Part shown: positions 24,858-33,399 of the stretch, one piece after another
Numbering within the stretch: position 1 is the first letter of the stretch
Layout of the letters: each line of letters opens with the position of its first letter
Assembly: GCA_964630305.1 (NCBI GenBank)
Contig: CAZVTR010000011.1
Coordinates: 1-54,293, forward strand
Source: JAKPPT01 sp964630305
Lineage (GTDB): Bacteria > Spirochaetota > Spirochaetia > Treponematales > UBA12059
Length of the DNA stretch: 54,293 nucleotides
Direction: 5' to 3'
Translations under genes and position numbers: made by a program
Notes under the pieces: model-generated
The model's database searches: none
What the model was told of the DNA's origin: nothing
The model's input: only the letters and a program-made list of their open reading frames with translations

Positions 24858-27035
24858 ATGGGTAAGATTCGCTTACCATATATATTTTTGATACTCAGCT
24901 TAATACTTGCTGCCTTATCTGCCGGATGTCCACAAAAACCAGTTCAAGATCAAGCACTTGCTCCTGTTCAGGAACAATCGGTACAAGAAGCTCCTGTAGT
25001 ACTTATGAATGGTACCTGTGTGTATGTAGAGGGTACAGTAACTTTATTGAGGGCTGGAAATGAACGAACAATGGAACCTGGTGATGAAATTGTTTCAGGA
25101 GATACTATAAAAACTGGAAACAATTCTATTTGTGAACTGCAATTTGGCAGTACCGCAAAATTGCAATTGCAAGCACAAACGGTTCTGGAGGTTACCGATG
25201 TGCTGCTTTCTGATGTATCAAAGAGGGTTGCAGCAAAACTGGAAATAGGTTCAATCCTTAATAAAGTACAGAAATTGTCTGGCACAGATTCCTATACCAT
25301 ACGCACAGGAAGTACTGTTTGCGGTGTACGCGGAACCGAATTTGTTGTAAAGGTTGATACTGCTGCTAATACCGTGATTGCCGTTAAAAAGGGAAAAGTC
25401 GCTGCACTGCCAGCAACAGCAATCCTTGATAAAATTATCCAGGAATCTGCAACTAATGCAGTGGCAAGCGCAGCTCTCGAAACACTTGTTGCAAATACAC
25501 CTGTCATCGCAGAAAACCAGGAACTGACAATAAATAGTCAGGTTGTTGCTGCAGCGGAAATTGTGCACAAGGAAATGGAAAAGGCTATAGCGTCTGTTCC
25601 GCCAATACCTATCGAAAAAGATGATCAAACTCCTGTAATTGCACCGGTAATAACGTATGAAGCACCGCAGATAGTCAACAATGTTCCTGTCAAACCCTCA
25701 ACAAAACCAAAGCCTGCAATAACAGAAACACCGGAAGCTTTAGCTGCTATTCAGCAAGTGGTTCAAACCGTACAGGCAACTGCACAAAAACCAGCTGCAA
25801 AACCCAAACCGGTTTCTAGCCAGTTTAATGCCGCATTTAAACAGCTAGATGTAATTCAGCCACCACAATCAACGCAACCATCACAAGGAACAACTCCTCA
25901 GAGCAGCAGTACCGAACAAACAGCACCGGCTCAAGAAAATAAACCAGCAGATAAGTCCGCTGGAACTGTTGCAAAACCTGCCGAAAAACCTGCCGTTGCG
26001 GTAACAAAACCGGCTGAAACTCCGGCTCAAGCTAAAAAAACAGAGCCAGAGTATGTCTCAATACCTGCATTAAAACGTGCAGTGAGCGGTAATATAATAC
26101 GAAGCCAAGCGGGAAATGCATTCATTGTTTCTGATAAAAACGGAACAGTAACAGCTTTTTCTGATTCCGGTCAGCGGTTGTGGGTTGTCAATACTGAGAA
26201 TAAAGGAACGGAACGAACCTATGCGGTACCGTTCAAAGATTTTATCTACTTCTCTGGTTCTGATGAGCTTGTCATTATTGAAGCTAAATCAGGCAAAGTA
26301 ATAAATAGAATTGCACTCGATAGCAACAAGAGTCATCTCTTAGGAAACCGTGTTGTTCCATTCCCCAATGCTGTTGTGTTCCCAACTAAAACAGGATTAG
26401 ATGTACTATCGCCTGCGACTGGTGAAATCATCAGCAGTATTGAGATTCCTGGCGGTTCCATGATGACACCTGCCAACTATGATGGTAAAGCAATTATTGT
26501 GAGTCAGAAAGGTGTACTTTTCATTGTTGATATTGAGAAAGGTTCAATTGAGAAAGAAATAAAAACTCCTGCTATTCAGCCTACTGCGCAAGCTCCAAAG
26601 ATATTTAAAGCTCTTGCTTGTTTTGCTGATAGAAAAGGTTTGCTTGTGCTTGTTGATTTGAAATCAGGGACAATAAAATGGACAAAACAATTGGAAGGGA
26701 GCAATGGTATTTTTACCGATCTTGAATTTGCTCAAGAAGGGATTTTTGCCTTTGGTAATGATACATTGTTTGCATACTCTCTCGAAGGAGCACAGTTGTT
26801 TGAGCCTGTGAAAAATGTTGCAGCTCCTCCATCACTTATTCGAGGTGTTTTAGTATATGCAGACAAAGACAAGCAAATAGTTGCATTGAATCCTGCTACC
26901 GGGAAATTAATAGCAAAACTTTCTGTCGAAGATGTAGGATCATCTCGGCCGTTGTTCTTTAATGGATTTGTCTACATAGGCCTTAATAATGGTACTGTAA
27001 TAAAAATATCAGCAGAAAAGCTTGGAATTAAATAG
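24858..27035 (+). CDS. FecR-domain lipoprotein with PQQ-type beta-propeller
   Basis: 725 aa. The signal peptide ends in lipobox LSAGC (Cys24). Residues ~50-185 form a FecR-type domain (GTVTLLRAGNERTMEPGDEI, ELQFGS, IRTGSTVCGVRGTEFVV), a fold used in cell-surface signalling and in stand-alone surface lipoproteins. A Pro/Ala/Lys-rich linker spans about 265-400, with repeated KPA units. The last ~320 residues look like a PQQ-type beta-propeller with recurring blades (AFIVSDKNGTVTAFSDSG, GKVINRIALDS, KSGTIKWTKQLEG). It is probably envelope-anchored, binding something through the propeller. There is no adjacent FecI sigma factor or TonB receptor. A strong terminator follows. Confidence 0.82.
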   Translation: MGKIRLPYIFLILSLILAALSAGCPQKPVQDQALAPVQEQSVQEAPVVLMNGTCVYVEGTVTLLRAGNERTMEPGDEIVSGDTIKTGNNSICELQFGSTAKLQLQAQTVLEVTDVLLSDVSKRVAAKLEIGSILNKVQKLSGTDSYTIRTGSTVCGVRGTEFVVKVDTAANTVIAVKKGKVAALPATAILDKIIQESATNAVASAALETLVANTPVIAENQELTINSQVVAAAEIVHKEMEKAIASVPPIPIEKDDQTPVIAPVITYEAPQIVNNVPVKPSTKPKPAITETPEALAAIQQVVQTVQATAQKPAAKPKPVSSQFNAAFKQLDVIQPPQSTQPSQGTTPQSSSTEQTAPAQENKPADKSAGTVAKPAEKPAVAVTKPAETPAQAKKTEPEYVSIPALKRAVSGNIIRSQAGNAFIVSDKNGTVTAFSDSGQRLWVVNTENKGTERTYAVPFKDFIYFSGSDELVIIEAKSGKVINRIALDSNKSHLLGNRVVPFPNAVVFPTKTGLDVLSPATGEIISSIEIPGGSMMTPANYDGKAIIVSQKGVLFIVDIEKGSIEKEIKTPAIQPTAQAPKIFKALACFADRKGLLVLVDLKSGTIKWTKQLEGSNGIFTDLEFAQEGIFAFGNDTLFAYSLEGAQLFEPVKNVAAPPSLIRGVLVYADKDKQIVALNPATGKLIAKLSVEDVGSSRPLFFNGFVYIGLNNGTVIKISAEKLGIK

Positions 27036-27056
27036 TAGAGTTATACAAGCAATAAA

Positions 27057-27085
27057 AAACGGCTGCAGAGAGGCAGCCGTTTTTT
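27057..27085. terminator. Bidirectional rho-independent terminator
   Basis: A perfect stem AAACGGCTGC / GCAGCCGTTT with a 6-nt loop, flanked by A-runs on the left and T6 on the right. It serves the FecR gene on the plus strand and the convergent PPi-PFK gene on the minus strand. Confidence 0.92.
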
Positions 27086-27111
27086 ATATAAAATGATTAT
27101 AGTTTACAGTA

Positions 27112-28767
27112 TCAGGTATGTTCTAAAATGAGGGTTTCTGTTAGCCTATCTGCTACTTCAGCTGGACCAAAATACTGTATAGCGCCAGGGAACCGATAGC
27201 TTGTTGTAACTGCCCAGGTATCGCGTTGTGAAGCAAAAGCCTTAAACGGTTTGCTGTCAAGGGTGACGAGTGCTTTTTGAATAACCGGTTTTTCTGCGCC
27301 ATGTCGCTTTTCAATATTCATCATCATAGTAAGCGGTATTCCGCCCGCTATCCATTCATGTGCTGGTTTCGTGAGGTTTCGTACTGACGACAGATAGCCC
27401 GTATATCCTTGAGCTGCCAGCGCCCATGCAGTCATGCCAAGCGCATAGCAATAATCGGCATCAAAATTTGATGGGAATGCGCATCGTCCTTCATAGCCAA
27501 AAAAGTGTGTTTGATAGCTAAAAGAACCGGTGTAGCTGCCCTGTGATTTTAATTCAGCGAGCCGTTTTTCTACCATTGCAACAATAAGTTTTTCAGTGTC
27601 AATGCGTGATACCTGAACATTACCATGAGGATCACGGTCCAGAATAAGCTGAAGCTTTATATCATGCGGCAGTGATTGATACAGCGATGAAAGTGTCTGA
27701 TTGAGCTTCCCGGAAACAAATAATATTTTATCGTCAGCGGTATCAAGAGCATTAAACTCCTGTGCGTGGTGTGCTAAGAGATCATTAAGCGCTGCGATGA
27801 GTGTTTTAAATTCGGGAATAAATTCAATAAGACCTTCAGGAATTAGAACAACTCCAAAATTTTCTTTTTGTGCTGCACGAACACAAATAACCGAGCAGAT
27901 AGTTTCGGTAATTTCTTTAAGCGTTTGTTTTTTTGCTTCAACTTCCTCTGATATCAGTGTGATATTTGGTCGGCATGCAAGCGCGCATTCCAAAGCAATA
28001 TGACTTGCGGATCTTCCCATAAGTTTTATAAAGTGCCAGTATTTGCGTGCACTTGCAGCATCGCGCTGTATATTACCGATAAGTTCAGCATAGGTTTTTG
28101 TAGCAGTATCAAAACCAAATGAAGTTTCGATATATTCATTTTTTAAGTCGCCATCAATGGTTTTTGGAACACCAATGACAGAGCAGGGGATTTTTTCTTT
28201 TATAAAATATTCCGCAAGAAGGGCTGCGTTAGTATTGGAGTCATCACCGCCAATAACAATGAGAGCATCAAGTTTATGTTTTTTTACTGTTTCACCTGCT
28301 TTTGCAAACTGTTCAGGTGTTTCAATTTTTGTTCTTCCCGATCCAATAATATCAAAACCGCCAGTATTTCTGTACTGGTCAATTATTGGTTTATCAAGAG
28401 TGATGTATGTGTTATCGACAAGCCCTCCTGGACCGCCTTTAAAACCGATAAGTTTTGATGCAGTATTGCCTTTCATGAGACCGTCAAATAAGCCTGCAAT
28501 TACATTATGGCCGCCAGGAGCCTGGCCACCCGATAGAATTACACCAACCGTTAGCGTACGAGATAATTTTTCAGATGTGCCTTTGGTAATAGTAACAATT
28601 GGTTTCCCATAGGTATTCGGGAAAAGCGCCAGTAGTTTATCTTCGTCGGCTTTTGCATGAGTTTTTTGTCCTTCTGAAAAACCAATTCCTTGAATAGATT
28701 CATTTAGAATTGCTGGAATTTTGGGCTGGTATTGATATCGAATTTTCTGAAGTGGTGATATATCCAT
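27112..28767 (-). CDS. pfp: Pyrophosphate-fructose 6-phosphate 1-phosphotransferase
   Basis: 551 aa, the long PPi-dependent phosphofructokinase form of spirochaetes, plants and some anaerobes. It makes fructose 1,6-bisphosphate reversibly with PPi, sparing ATP. GGQAPGG (80-86) is the phosphate loop. GGDD at 173-176 carries the second Asp that marks PPi specificity, where ATP enzymes have Gly, and PKTIDGD (201-207) holds the catalytic Asp and Lys. GGAGGAG stands 3 nt before the ATG. It follows the HD-GYP gene by 54 nt on the same strand and may share its transcript. It ends at the bidirectional terminator. Confidence 0.95.
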   Translation of the reverse strand: MDISPLQKIRYQYQPKIPAILNESIQGIGFSEGQKTHAKADEDKLLALFPNTYGKPIVTITKGTSEKLSRTLTVGVILSGGQAPGGHNVIAGLFDGLMKGNTASKLIGFKGGPGGLVDNTYITLDKPIIDQYRNTGGFDIIGSGRTKIETPEQFAKAGETVKKHKLDALIVIGGDDSNTNAALLAEYFIKEKIPCSVIGVPKTIDGDLKNEYIETSFGFDTATKTYAELIGNIQRDAASARKYWHFIKLMGRSASHIALECALACRPNITLISEEVEAKKQTLKEITETICSVICVRAAQKENFGVVLIPEGLIEFIPEFKTLIAALNDLLAHHAQEFNALDTADDKILFVSGKLNQTLSSLYQSLPHDIKLQLILDRDPHGNVQVSRIDTEKLIVAMVEKRLAELKSQGSYTGSFSYQTHFFGYEGRCAFPSNFDADYCYALGMTAWALAAQGYTGYLSSVRNLTKPAHEWIAGGIPLTMMMNIEKRHGAEKPVIQKALVTLDSKPFKAFASQRDTWAVTTSYRFPGAIQYFGPAEVADRLTETLILEHT

Positions 28768-28821
28768 ATGCTCCTCCGATATAGTTTCGTTATTTACTAT
28801 ATCAAAGAAACATATACATTG

Positions 28822-30006
28822 CTACAGGTTTGCTCGTATGCTGTCAGGAAGTTCTTCTGGCCGTATTGCTTTAATAATTCTCACGCCGCTTTCAGATGTT
28901 CTCAATATAAGCTCTTTCCCGTCAGGAGTTTTTGCATTGAGGACTAATACGACAGGATAACGCGGATCGCCAGGATTGACATCAATGACCTGTCCATATT
29001 TCCCATTGGTAAGTACAACAAAAGTTCCGACAGGATAGAGCGACAGTGAAAAAATAAGTGCTTTTATCACCGTATCATCAAACTGTTTATCTTGATTTTT
29101 TAAAAACTCCACAATACCAATATGCTGTTGTTTGCCTTCACGGTATGGTCGTTTAGATGTTGCTGCATCATATGCGCATGCAACTGCAATAATTCGTGAA
29201 TATTGTGATATTTTTTCTCCCGATAAATTGCGCGGATACCCAGAACCATTCATTCGTTCATGATGTTCCAATGCAACGAGTGCAACAGCGAGCGGAACTT
29301 TTTTGTCTTTAAGAATATTATATCCAAGTATTGGGTGAGCGGATATTGCTTTTCGCTCATTGGTATTTAAAGCACGATCAGCCATATAAATTTGTGGCGG
29401 AATACGAATCATCCCAATTTCATGAAGACTTGCTGCAATTCCTAATTCCAGAAGTTTATGTGGCTGAAACTTAAGTTGTGTGCCAATAATAAGTGACAAA
29501 ATTGTCGTACGTACTGTGTGATATACAAGGTAATTTTTAGAATCGGTAATTTCTGAAATAATTCGCAGTAATGCATACCGGTTTTCCTGGACAATGGTCA
29601 TAATTTTTTTTACATTATCAGAAAGATCGTTATAATTAAGTTCGTTTCTTGTTACATACTTTGTAAAAGTCTTATCAATGTAATCAATAAATTGGAGATA
29701 GGCTTGCTTTAGTCCTTCATAATCTCCTTGTTCAATAGTAATCTTGCTTTCAGATTGACCTGAGTTTACCTCTTCTATTAAATCCTCTATTGTATCAGAT
29801 TTAGATTTTAGTTGATTCGCTGGATTTATCTGTTCACCAGCAGTTAGAACTGTTCTGTATCCCCAGTCAGCTAAATGATTGATGAGTGCAGGTGGAACTG
29901 AAGTTTCTGGGACGAGCAATATATAGCCAGAGTCAAGAAACACAGGCTCTGAGTAATACATACCCGGTTTGAGCTGATTTATTGAAATCTGTGTAGGTTC
30001 TTTCAT
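28822..30006 (-). CDS. HD-GYP domain protein with N-terminal DUF3391-like domain
   Basis: 394 aa. Residues ~5-60 resemble DUF3391 (INQLKPGMYYSEPVF), the usual partner of HD-GYP phosphodiesterases. The HD-GYP core runs about 155-330. It has His163, His195-Glu196 where HD is usual (SLHEIGMIRIP), His224, His248-His249-Glu250 and the GYP at 256-258 (MNGSGYP). HD-GYP enzymes hydrolyse cyclic-di-GMP with two or three metals. The Asp-to-Glu change at a metal ligand, and loss of the usual Lys after it, leave activity uncertain. A small KOW-like beta segment ends the protein. AAGGTGA precedes the ATG. It is divergent from the TPR membrane protein. Confidence 0.86.
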   Translation of the reverse strand: MKEPTQISINQLKPGMYYSEPVFLDSGYILLVPETSVPPALINHLADWGYRTVLTAGEQINPANQLKSKSDTIEDLIEEVNSGQSESKITIEQGDYEGLKQAYLQFIDYIDKTFTKYVTRNELNYNDLSDNVKKIMTIVQENRYALLRIISEITDSKNYLVYHTVRTTILSLIIGTQLKFQPHKLLELGIAASLHEIGMIRIPPQIYMADRALNTNERKAISAHPILGYNILKDKKVPLAVALVALEHHERMNGSGYPRNLSGEKISQYSRIIAVACAYDAATSKRPYREGKQQHIGIVEFLKNQDKQFDDTVIKALIFSLSLYPVGTFVVLTNGKYGQVIDVNPGDPRYPVVLVLNAKTPDGKELILRTSESGVRIIKAIRPEELPDSIRANL

Positions 30007-30089
30007 TACATCACCTTACTGTAATAAAGTAGACAAATCTGCTGTAAAAGCATACACTACTATCATATTCTATTATTGGAGTTTTTTAT

Positions 30090-30914
30090 ATGAAATTTAG
30101 AACTATTTTTATAATTTTTAATATTGCTATTCTATTTGCATTTCTTTTTGTCTTTTTTATTCCATTTTTCTTATTTTCCTTTAATGAATCGGTTACTTTC
30201 TGGCTGCAAAACTGGCCGTTTGTCATTTTTTTCATAGCAATTATAACAACGTTTAACCTGTATTTTATTAAAAATTGGAAAATCTACACCTATCTTGAAC
30301 ATGAACAGTGGGAACAATTGGCTGAACTACTCAAACAGCAAATTTATGAAAGACATAATTTTTCCAAACGAGTCATTCGGTTATACATCAATTCAGCTTT
30401 ATTATCAAATAATGTGCAAGCAGTCATCGAGCTTGAGGAATATTTGAAAGAAAAAAAGCCTTCTGTGCTTGAAAAGAATCGTATCTATTTTATTGTGACA
30501 AGAGTGTTGACAAATAACTATACTGCAGCTGCTCAGTTGCTCGAAGGTATTACCCACGATGCTACTGGTGAATTTAATGATTGGCTTGTGTTTTATAAAG
30601 GTTTTGTTCCTATTATGCAAAAAGACTATTCACAAGCAGTTGAACCGCTCCGAAAGTTGCTAAAAGCTAAAGATCCTGTCATCAAACTGCTTGCCCTCTA
30701 TCTGCTCCAAAATATTTGTTTATCTGCAATCGTTGATGAAAATGAAAAAGTAGCTGTTCAGCAGGAAGTGACAGTTATGACTGGATTGCTTAAAAACCAT
30801 TTAACTCCTAAACGCTGGAGTATGGAAACTGAAAGAGCAAAAAACGAAATTCCTGCAGTAATTATTGCAAGTTTGATAGACGAAGCAGGGAAGTGGATGT
30901 TTCAAACTACTTAA
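30090..30914 (+). CDS. Two-helix membrane protein with TPR-like cytoplasmic domain
   Basis: 274 aa of unknown function. Two hydrophobic segments lie at about residues 5-30 and 40-63. After them come roughly 200 residues of helical repeats (YTYLEHEQWEQLAELLKQQI, NNYTAAAQLLEGI, KDYSQAVEPLRKLLKAKD) that look like degenerate TPRs facing the cytoplasm. TTGGAG is 9 nt upstream of the ATG. It heads a run with the LysM protein 31 nt downstream. It probably acts as a protein-interaction scaffold at the inner membrane; no enzyme motif is seen. Confidence 0.65.
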   Translation: MKFRTIFIIFNIAILFAFLFVFFIPFFLFSFNESVTFWLQNWPFVIFFIAIITTFNLYFIKNWKIYTYLEHEQWEQLAELLKQQIYERHNFSKRVIRLYINSALLSNNVQAVIELEEYLKEKKPSVLEKNRIYFIVTRVLTNNYTAAAQLLEGITHDATGEFNDWLVFYKGFVPIMQKDYSQAVEPLRKLLKAKDPVIKLLALYLLQNICLSAIVDENEKVAVQQEVTVMTGLLKNHLTPKRWSMETERAKNEIPAVIIASLIDEAGKWMFQTT

Positions 30915-30945
30915 TAATTTAAGCTTTTTCCCGATATTATAAAGG

Positions 30946-31773
30946 ATGAAACAGCGTATTGTTCTTTTTTTTATACTCTTACTGTTTGTCGCTCTATTTG
31001 TTCTTACAGGTCAAGAACAGTATACTATTTATGTGGTGCAGAAGGGTGATACTCTGTACAGTATAGCAAAGCAATACAATACAACAGTTGAAATATTGTT
31101 AAAACTAAACAACCTAACCGATGCTTCGAAATTAGTCGTCGGGTTTAAGTTAAAAGTTCCAGTAACTCCAGGGAAAACTATTTCATATACTGTCCAAAAA
31201 GGTGATACGCTCTTTAGTATTGCACGGTCATTTGCAGTTTCAGTAGATACTTTGCGGACAATCAATAAACTCACGAGTGATACGATAAAAGCAGGCCAGG
31301 TGTTGGTGATACCAGCCACAGGGGCTCAGGTTTCCAACAATTCGACAAATACAGCAAATGATCCAGTATCGTTACCGCAACAGACGACACCGTCTATAAC
31401 TACCGCAAAACCATCTGTACAGGTTAAAAATGATTCAGGATGGCCATGCGAAGGAAAAATTGCATATTTACAGGGTAATTTACAGGGTATTTTGATTACT
31501 GCTGGACCGAGAGCGCAGGTTAAAACTGTGCGTGCAGGCGTTGTAGTTTCTCATGGACCATTTCGCGGATTTGGAACCATGATTTTTGTTCGAGCATCTG
31601 ATGGACTTATTTATGTGTATGGCGGTATTGCTCGTTCACGAGTTAAGGTTGGTGACACGGTAGAACTTGGGGCTATTCTAGGAGAAACTCCCTCCGATGA
31701 TGCAAATGATGTTTTCTTTTTCGTTTTTTCAGGTAACAAAGCACTCGATCCGGCTAAAGTACCCCGTGGTTAA
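30946..31773 (+). CDS. LysM protein with degenerate M23/LytM domain (NlpD/EnvC-like)
   Basis: 275 aa. A signal peptide or anchor occupies residues 1-20. Two LysM peptidoglycan-binding repeats follow (about 27-72 and 81-126, each with KGDTL-SIA). After a Ser/Thr/Pro linker comes a LytM/M23-like beta domain (about 165-270). The zinc ligands of active M23 peptidases are missing: the region equivalent to HxxxD reads TAGPRAQ, the YGHL position reads YGGIA, and the final HxH reads FFFVF. This is the pattern of NlpD/EnvC activators that switch on amidases rather than cut. The ATG has only AAAGG directly before it and a -10-like TATTAT 5 nt upstream. Confidence 0.83.
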   Translation: MKQRIVLFFILLLFVALFVLTGQEQYTIYVVQKGDTLYSIAKQYNTTVEILLKLNNLTDASKLVVGFKLKVPVTPGKTISYTVQKGDTLFSIARSFAVSVDTLRTINKLTSDTIKAGQVLVIPATGAQVSNNSTNTANDPVSLPQQTTPSITTAKPSVQVKNDSGWPCEGKIAYLQGNLQGILITAGPRAQVKTVRAGVVVSHGPFRGFGTMIFVRASDGLIYVYGGIARSRVKVGDTVELGAILGETPSDDANDVFFFVFSGNKALDPAKVPRG

Positions 31774-31854
31774 CCTGCAATTGATTCTTGCTGAGTGTAA
31801 AATTAAATTTGAGTTAAAAAAGAAGAAAATGTGTAAAAAAAATGTCGAATTTAT

Positions 31855-31882
31855 TTGACATCACAAATAAATGCAGTATAGT
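31855..31882 (+). promoter_or_regulatory. Strong sigma-70-type promoter of the sigma-factor gene
   Basis: Consensus TTGACA (31855-31860), a 16-bp spacer and TATAGT (31877-31882). The predicted start near 31889 gives a leader of about 31 nt containing GGGAGG. It rules out the upstream in-frame ATG at 31842 as the start. Confidence 0.8.
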
Positions 31883-31919
31883 ATATCAATGTTATACAAA
31901 ATCTATTACGGGAGGTGCT

Positions 31920-32936
31920 ATGAGTACTAATTTTATAGAACATGAAGAAGTTTTTGAAGAAAAACCAGCACATAGCACGCGCCGGAAATCAAAGAAAAAT
32001 GATGCTGTTTGTCCGGAGGAATTCGATCCGCTTTCAGTATATTTAAAGCAAATATCTCAGTATCCTCTGCTGTCTCCCCAGGATGAAATTGAATTAGGAA
32101 AACGCATACAAAACGCAAAACATGCACTCGCTGCGCTCGATACGCTTAGAAAAAATGATAATATAAAAGAAGCTGATTATGTACGCCAATATGAACACTA
32201 TAAAAATGAGCTCTGCGCTTGCAAAAAACAAATGATAACTTCAAATCTGCGTTTGGTTGTGTCTATCGCAAAAAATTATCAAAATAGAGGACTTCCGCTG
32301 CTCGATATTATCGATGAAGGAAATATCGGATTAATAGAAGCTGTAGAACGATTCGATTATCAGCGTGGCTGCAGGTTTTCGACATATGGAACATGGTGGA
32401 TACGTCAGGCAATTATTAAGAGCCTTGCCGATAAGGGGCGTGTTATTCGTATTCCTGTTCACATGCTCAACACAATAAAGCAATGTTACTATATGGCAAA
32501 GCAGCTAACCCAGGAGCTAGGAAGAGATCCTAATCCAGAAGAGCTTGCCGAGCGCCTCAATATGGATGTCTGTAAAGTACAGAGCATCTTACAATTATCA
32601 CAGGAAACCACTTCTCTTGATACTATTGTTGATGATGAGAGTGTAACATTCCTTTCAGAACTAATAAAAGACGAGGTAACGGCTGATCCCGTAGAACAGC
32701 TTTTTACCTTGACACTCCAGGAAACATTGCGGAATGTTATTGATAAGCTCAGTGAAAGAGAAGTAACCATAATAACTTTACGATATGGCCTCAATGGAGA
32801 AGCTCCGCTCACGCTCGAAGAAACAGGAAAACTCTTAGGCATAACTCGTGAACGTGTGCGTCAAATTCAGGAAAAAGCGCTGCAAAAACTTAAAGAACTA
32901 AAACCATTATCTGAGTATAAGCAAAAAGCACTATAA
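31920..32936 (+). CDS. RNA polymerase sigma factor, RpoD/RpoS family (group 2 size)
   Basis: About 338 aa. Region 1.2 is around DPLSVYLKQISQYPLLSP. Region 2, for -10 recognition and core binding, contains NLRLVVSIAKNYQNRGLPLL and FDYQRGCRFSTYGTWWIRQA. Region 3 follows, then region 4.2 with the helix-turn-helix TLEETGKLLGITRERVRQIQ. The long non-essential region of primary RpoD is absent and the protein is short. This points to an alternative vegetative-like or stress sigma factor; it would recognise promoters like those seen here. The start at 31920 is set by GGAGG 5 nt upstream and a consensus promoter just before it. Confidence 0.9.
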   Translation: MSTNFIEHEEVFEEKPAHSTRRKSKKNDAVCPEEFDPLSVYLKQISQYPLLSPQDEIELGKRIQNAKHALAALDTLRKNDNIKEADYVRQYEHYKNELCACKKQMITSNLRLVVSIAKNYQNRGLPLLDIIDEGNIGLIEAVERFDYQRGCRFSTYGTWWIRQAIIKSLADKGRVIRIPVHMLNTIKQCYYMAKQLTQELGRDPNPEELAERLNMDVCKVQSILQLSQETTSLDTIVDDESVTFLSELIKDEVTADPVEQLFTLTLQETLRNVIDKLSEREVTIITLRYGLNGEAPLTLEETGKLLGITRERVRQIQEKALQKLKELKPLSEYKQKAL

Positions 32937-33012
32937 GTTTACCCTGTAAGGTCGATGTAAAATCTGGTTACCGTACTCATTTACTTTAAAATTGTCTAAA
33001 TCGTTGCTAGTC

Positions 33013-33041
33013 TTGCATGTTTTATCGAATTTTGCTATTGT
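33013..33041 (+). promoter_or_regulatory. Promoter of the rpsF operon
   Basis: TTGCAT (33013-33018), a 17-bp spacer and TATTGT (33036-33041). The predicted start near 33048 places the S6:S18-like stem-loop at the very 5' end of the mRNA. Confidence 0.45.
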
Positions 33042-33054
33042 CTTACCAGTTTAT

Positions 33055-33100
33055 GCTCCTTATCCTCATTGTTAATGAGGATCATAAGCCCGAAAGGAGG
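33055..33100 (+). promoter_or_regulatory. Candidate S6:S18-binding mRNA leader of rpsF
   Basis: A 9-bp hairpin ATCCTCATT-GTT-AATGAGGAT (33062-33082) is enclosed by GCTCCTT (33055-33061), which can pair with the ribosome binding site AAGGAG. A CCCG segment (33089-33092) lies between hairpin and site. A stem-loop with an unpaired CCG next to the rpsF ribosome binding site is the known layout of the S6:S18 autoregulatory leader. Assignment is by layout and position. Confidence 0.55.
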
Positions 33101-33104
33101 AATC

Positions 33105-33386
33105 ATGAGATCCTACGAATTAATGGCTATCTTCCGTACCGAAGAAGATGCCTATCAGAGTGCACGAGAAGCGCTCAAAACCGAGATTACCAAACATCAG
33201 GGAACAGTATCCAAAGAAGAAGAACTTGGAGAACGATTGCTCGCATATCCAATCAATAAGATTGGGCGCGGGAAATATGTTTTATACAATGTAACGCTTA
33301 GCCCTGATCAGGTTACACAAGTAAGCCGGAATTTAACGCTCAACAAATCAATTCTCAGGCATCTGTTTGTTGTAACAGATAAGTAA
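33105..33386 (+). CDS. rpsF: Ribosomal protein bS6
   Basis: 93-aa S6, which pairs with S18 on the 30S platform. It has the typical RSYELMAIFRTEED start, an alpha/beta ferredoxin-like fold and the conserved RLAYPI-like LLAYPINKIGRGKYVLY. The ATG at 33105 is set by AAAGGAGG 4 nt upstream; an in-frame ATG at 33069 lies inside the predicted leader stem. First gene of rpsF-ssb-rpsR-DUF2232-rplI-dnaB, the usual bacterial order. A candidate S6:S18 feedback leader precedes it. Confidence 0.97.
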   Translation: MRSYELMAIFRTEEDAYQSAREALKTEITKHQGTVSKEEELGERLLAYPINKIGRGKYVLYNVTLSPDQVTQVSRNLTLNKSILRHLFVVTDK

Positions 33387-33399
33387 CCTGGAGGATGTT

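Noticed and set aside
25690..26050. Repeated KPA-coding units in the FecR lipoprotein
   Set aside because: Low-complexity spacer between domains, common in envelope proteins; not a mobile or CRISPR-like repeat.
28157..28612. 151-codon open frame on the plus strand
   Set aside because: Antisense to the PPi-PFK active-site region, which is clearly coding on the other strand.
28769..28801. Promoter for the PPi-PFK gene (TTGATA-16-TATATC, or TATAGT at 28796)
   Set aside because: The first would start inside the ribosome binding site and the second has no -35; the gene may be co-transcribed with the HD-GYP gene.
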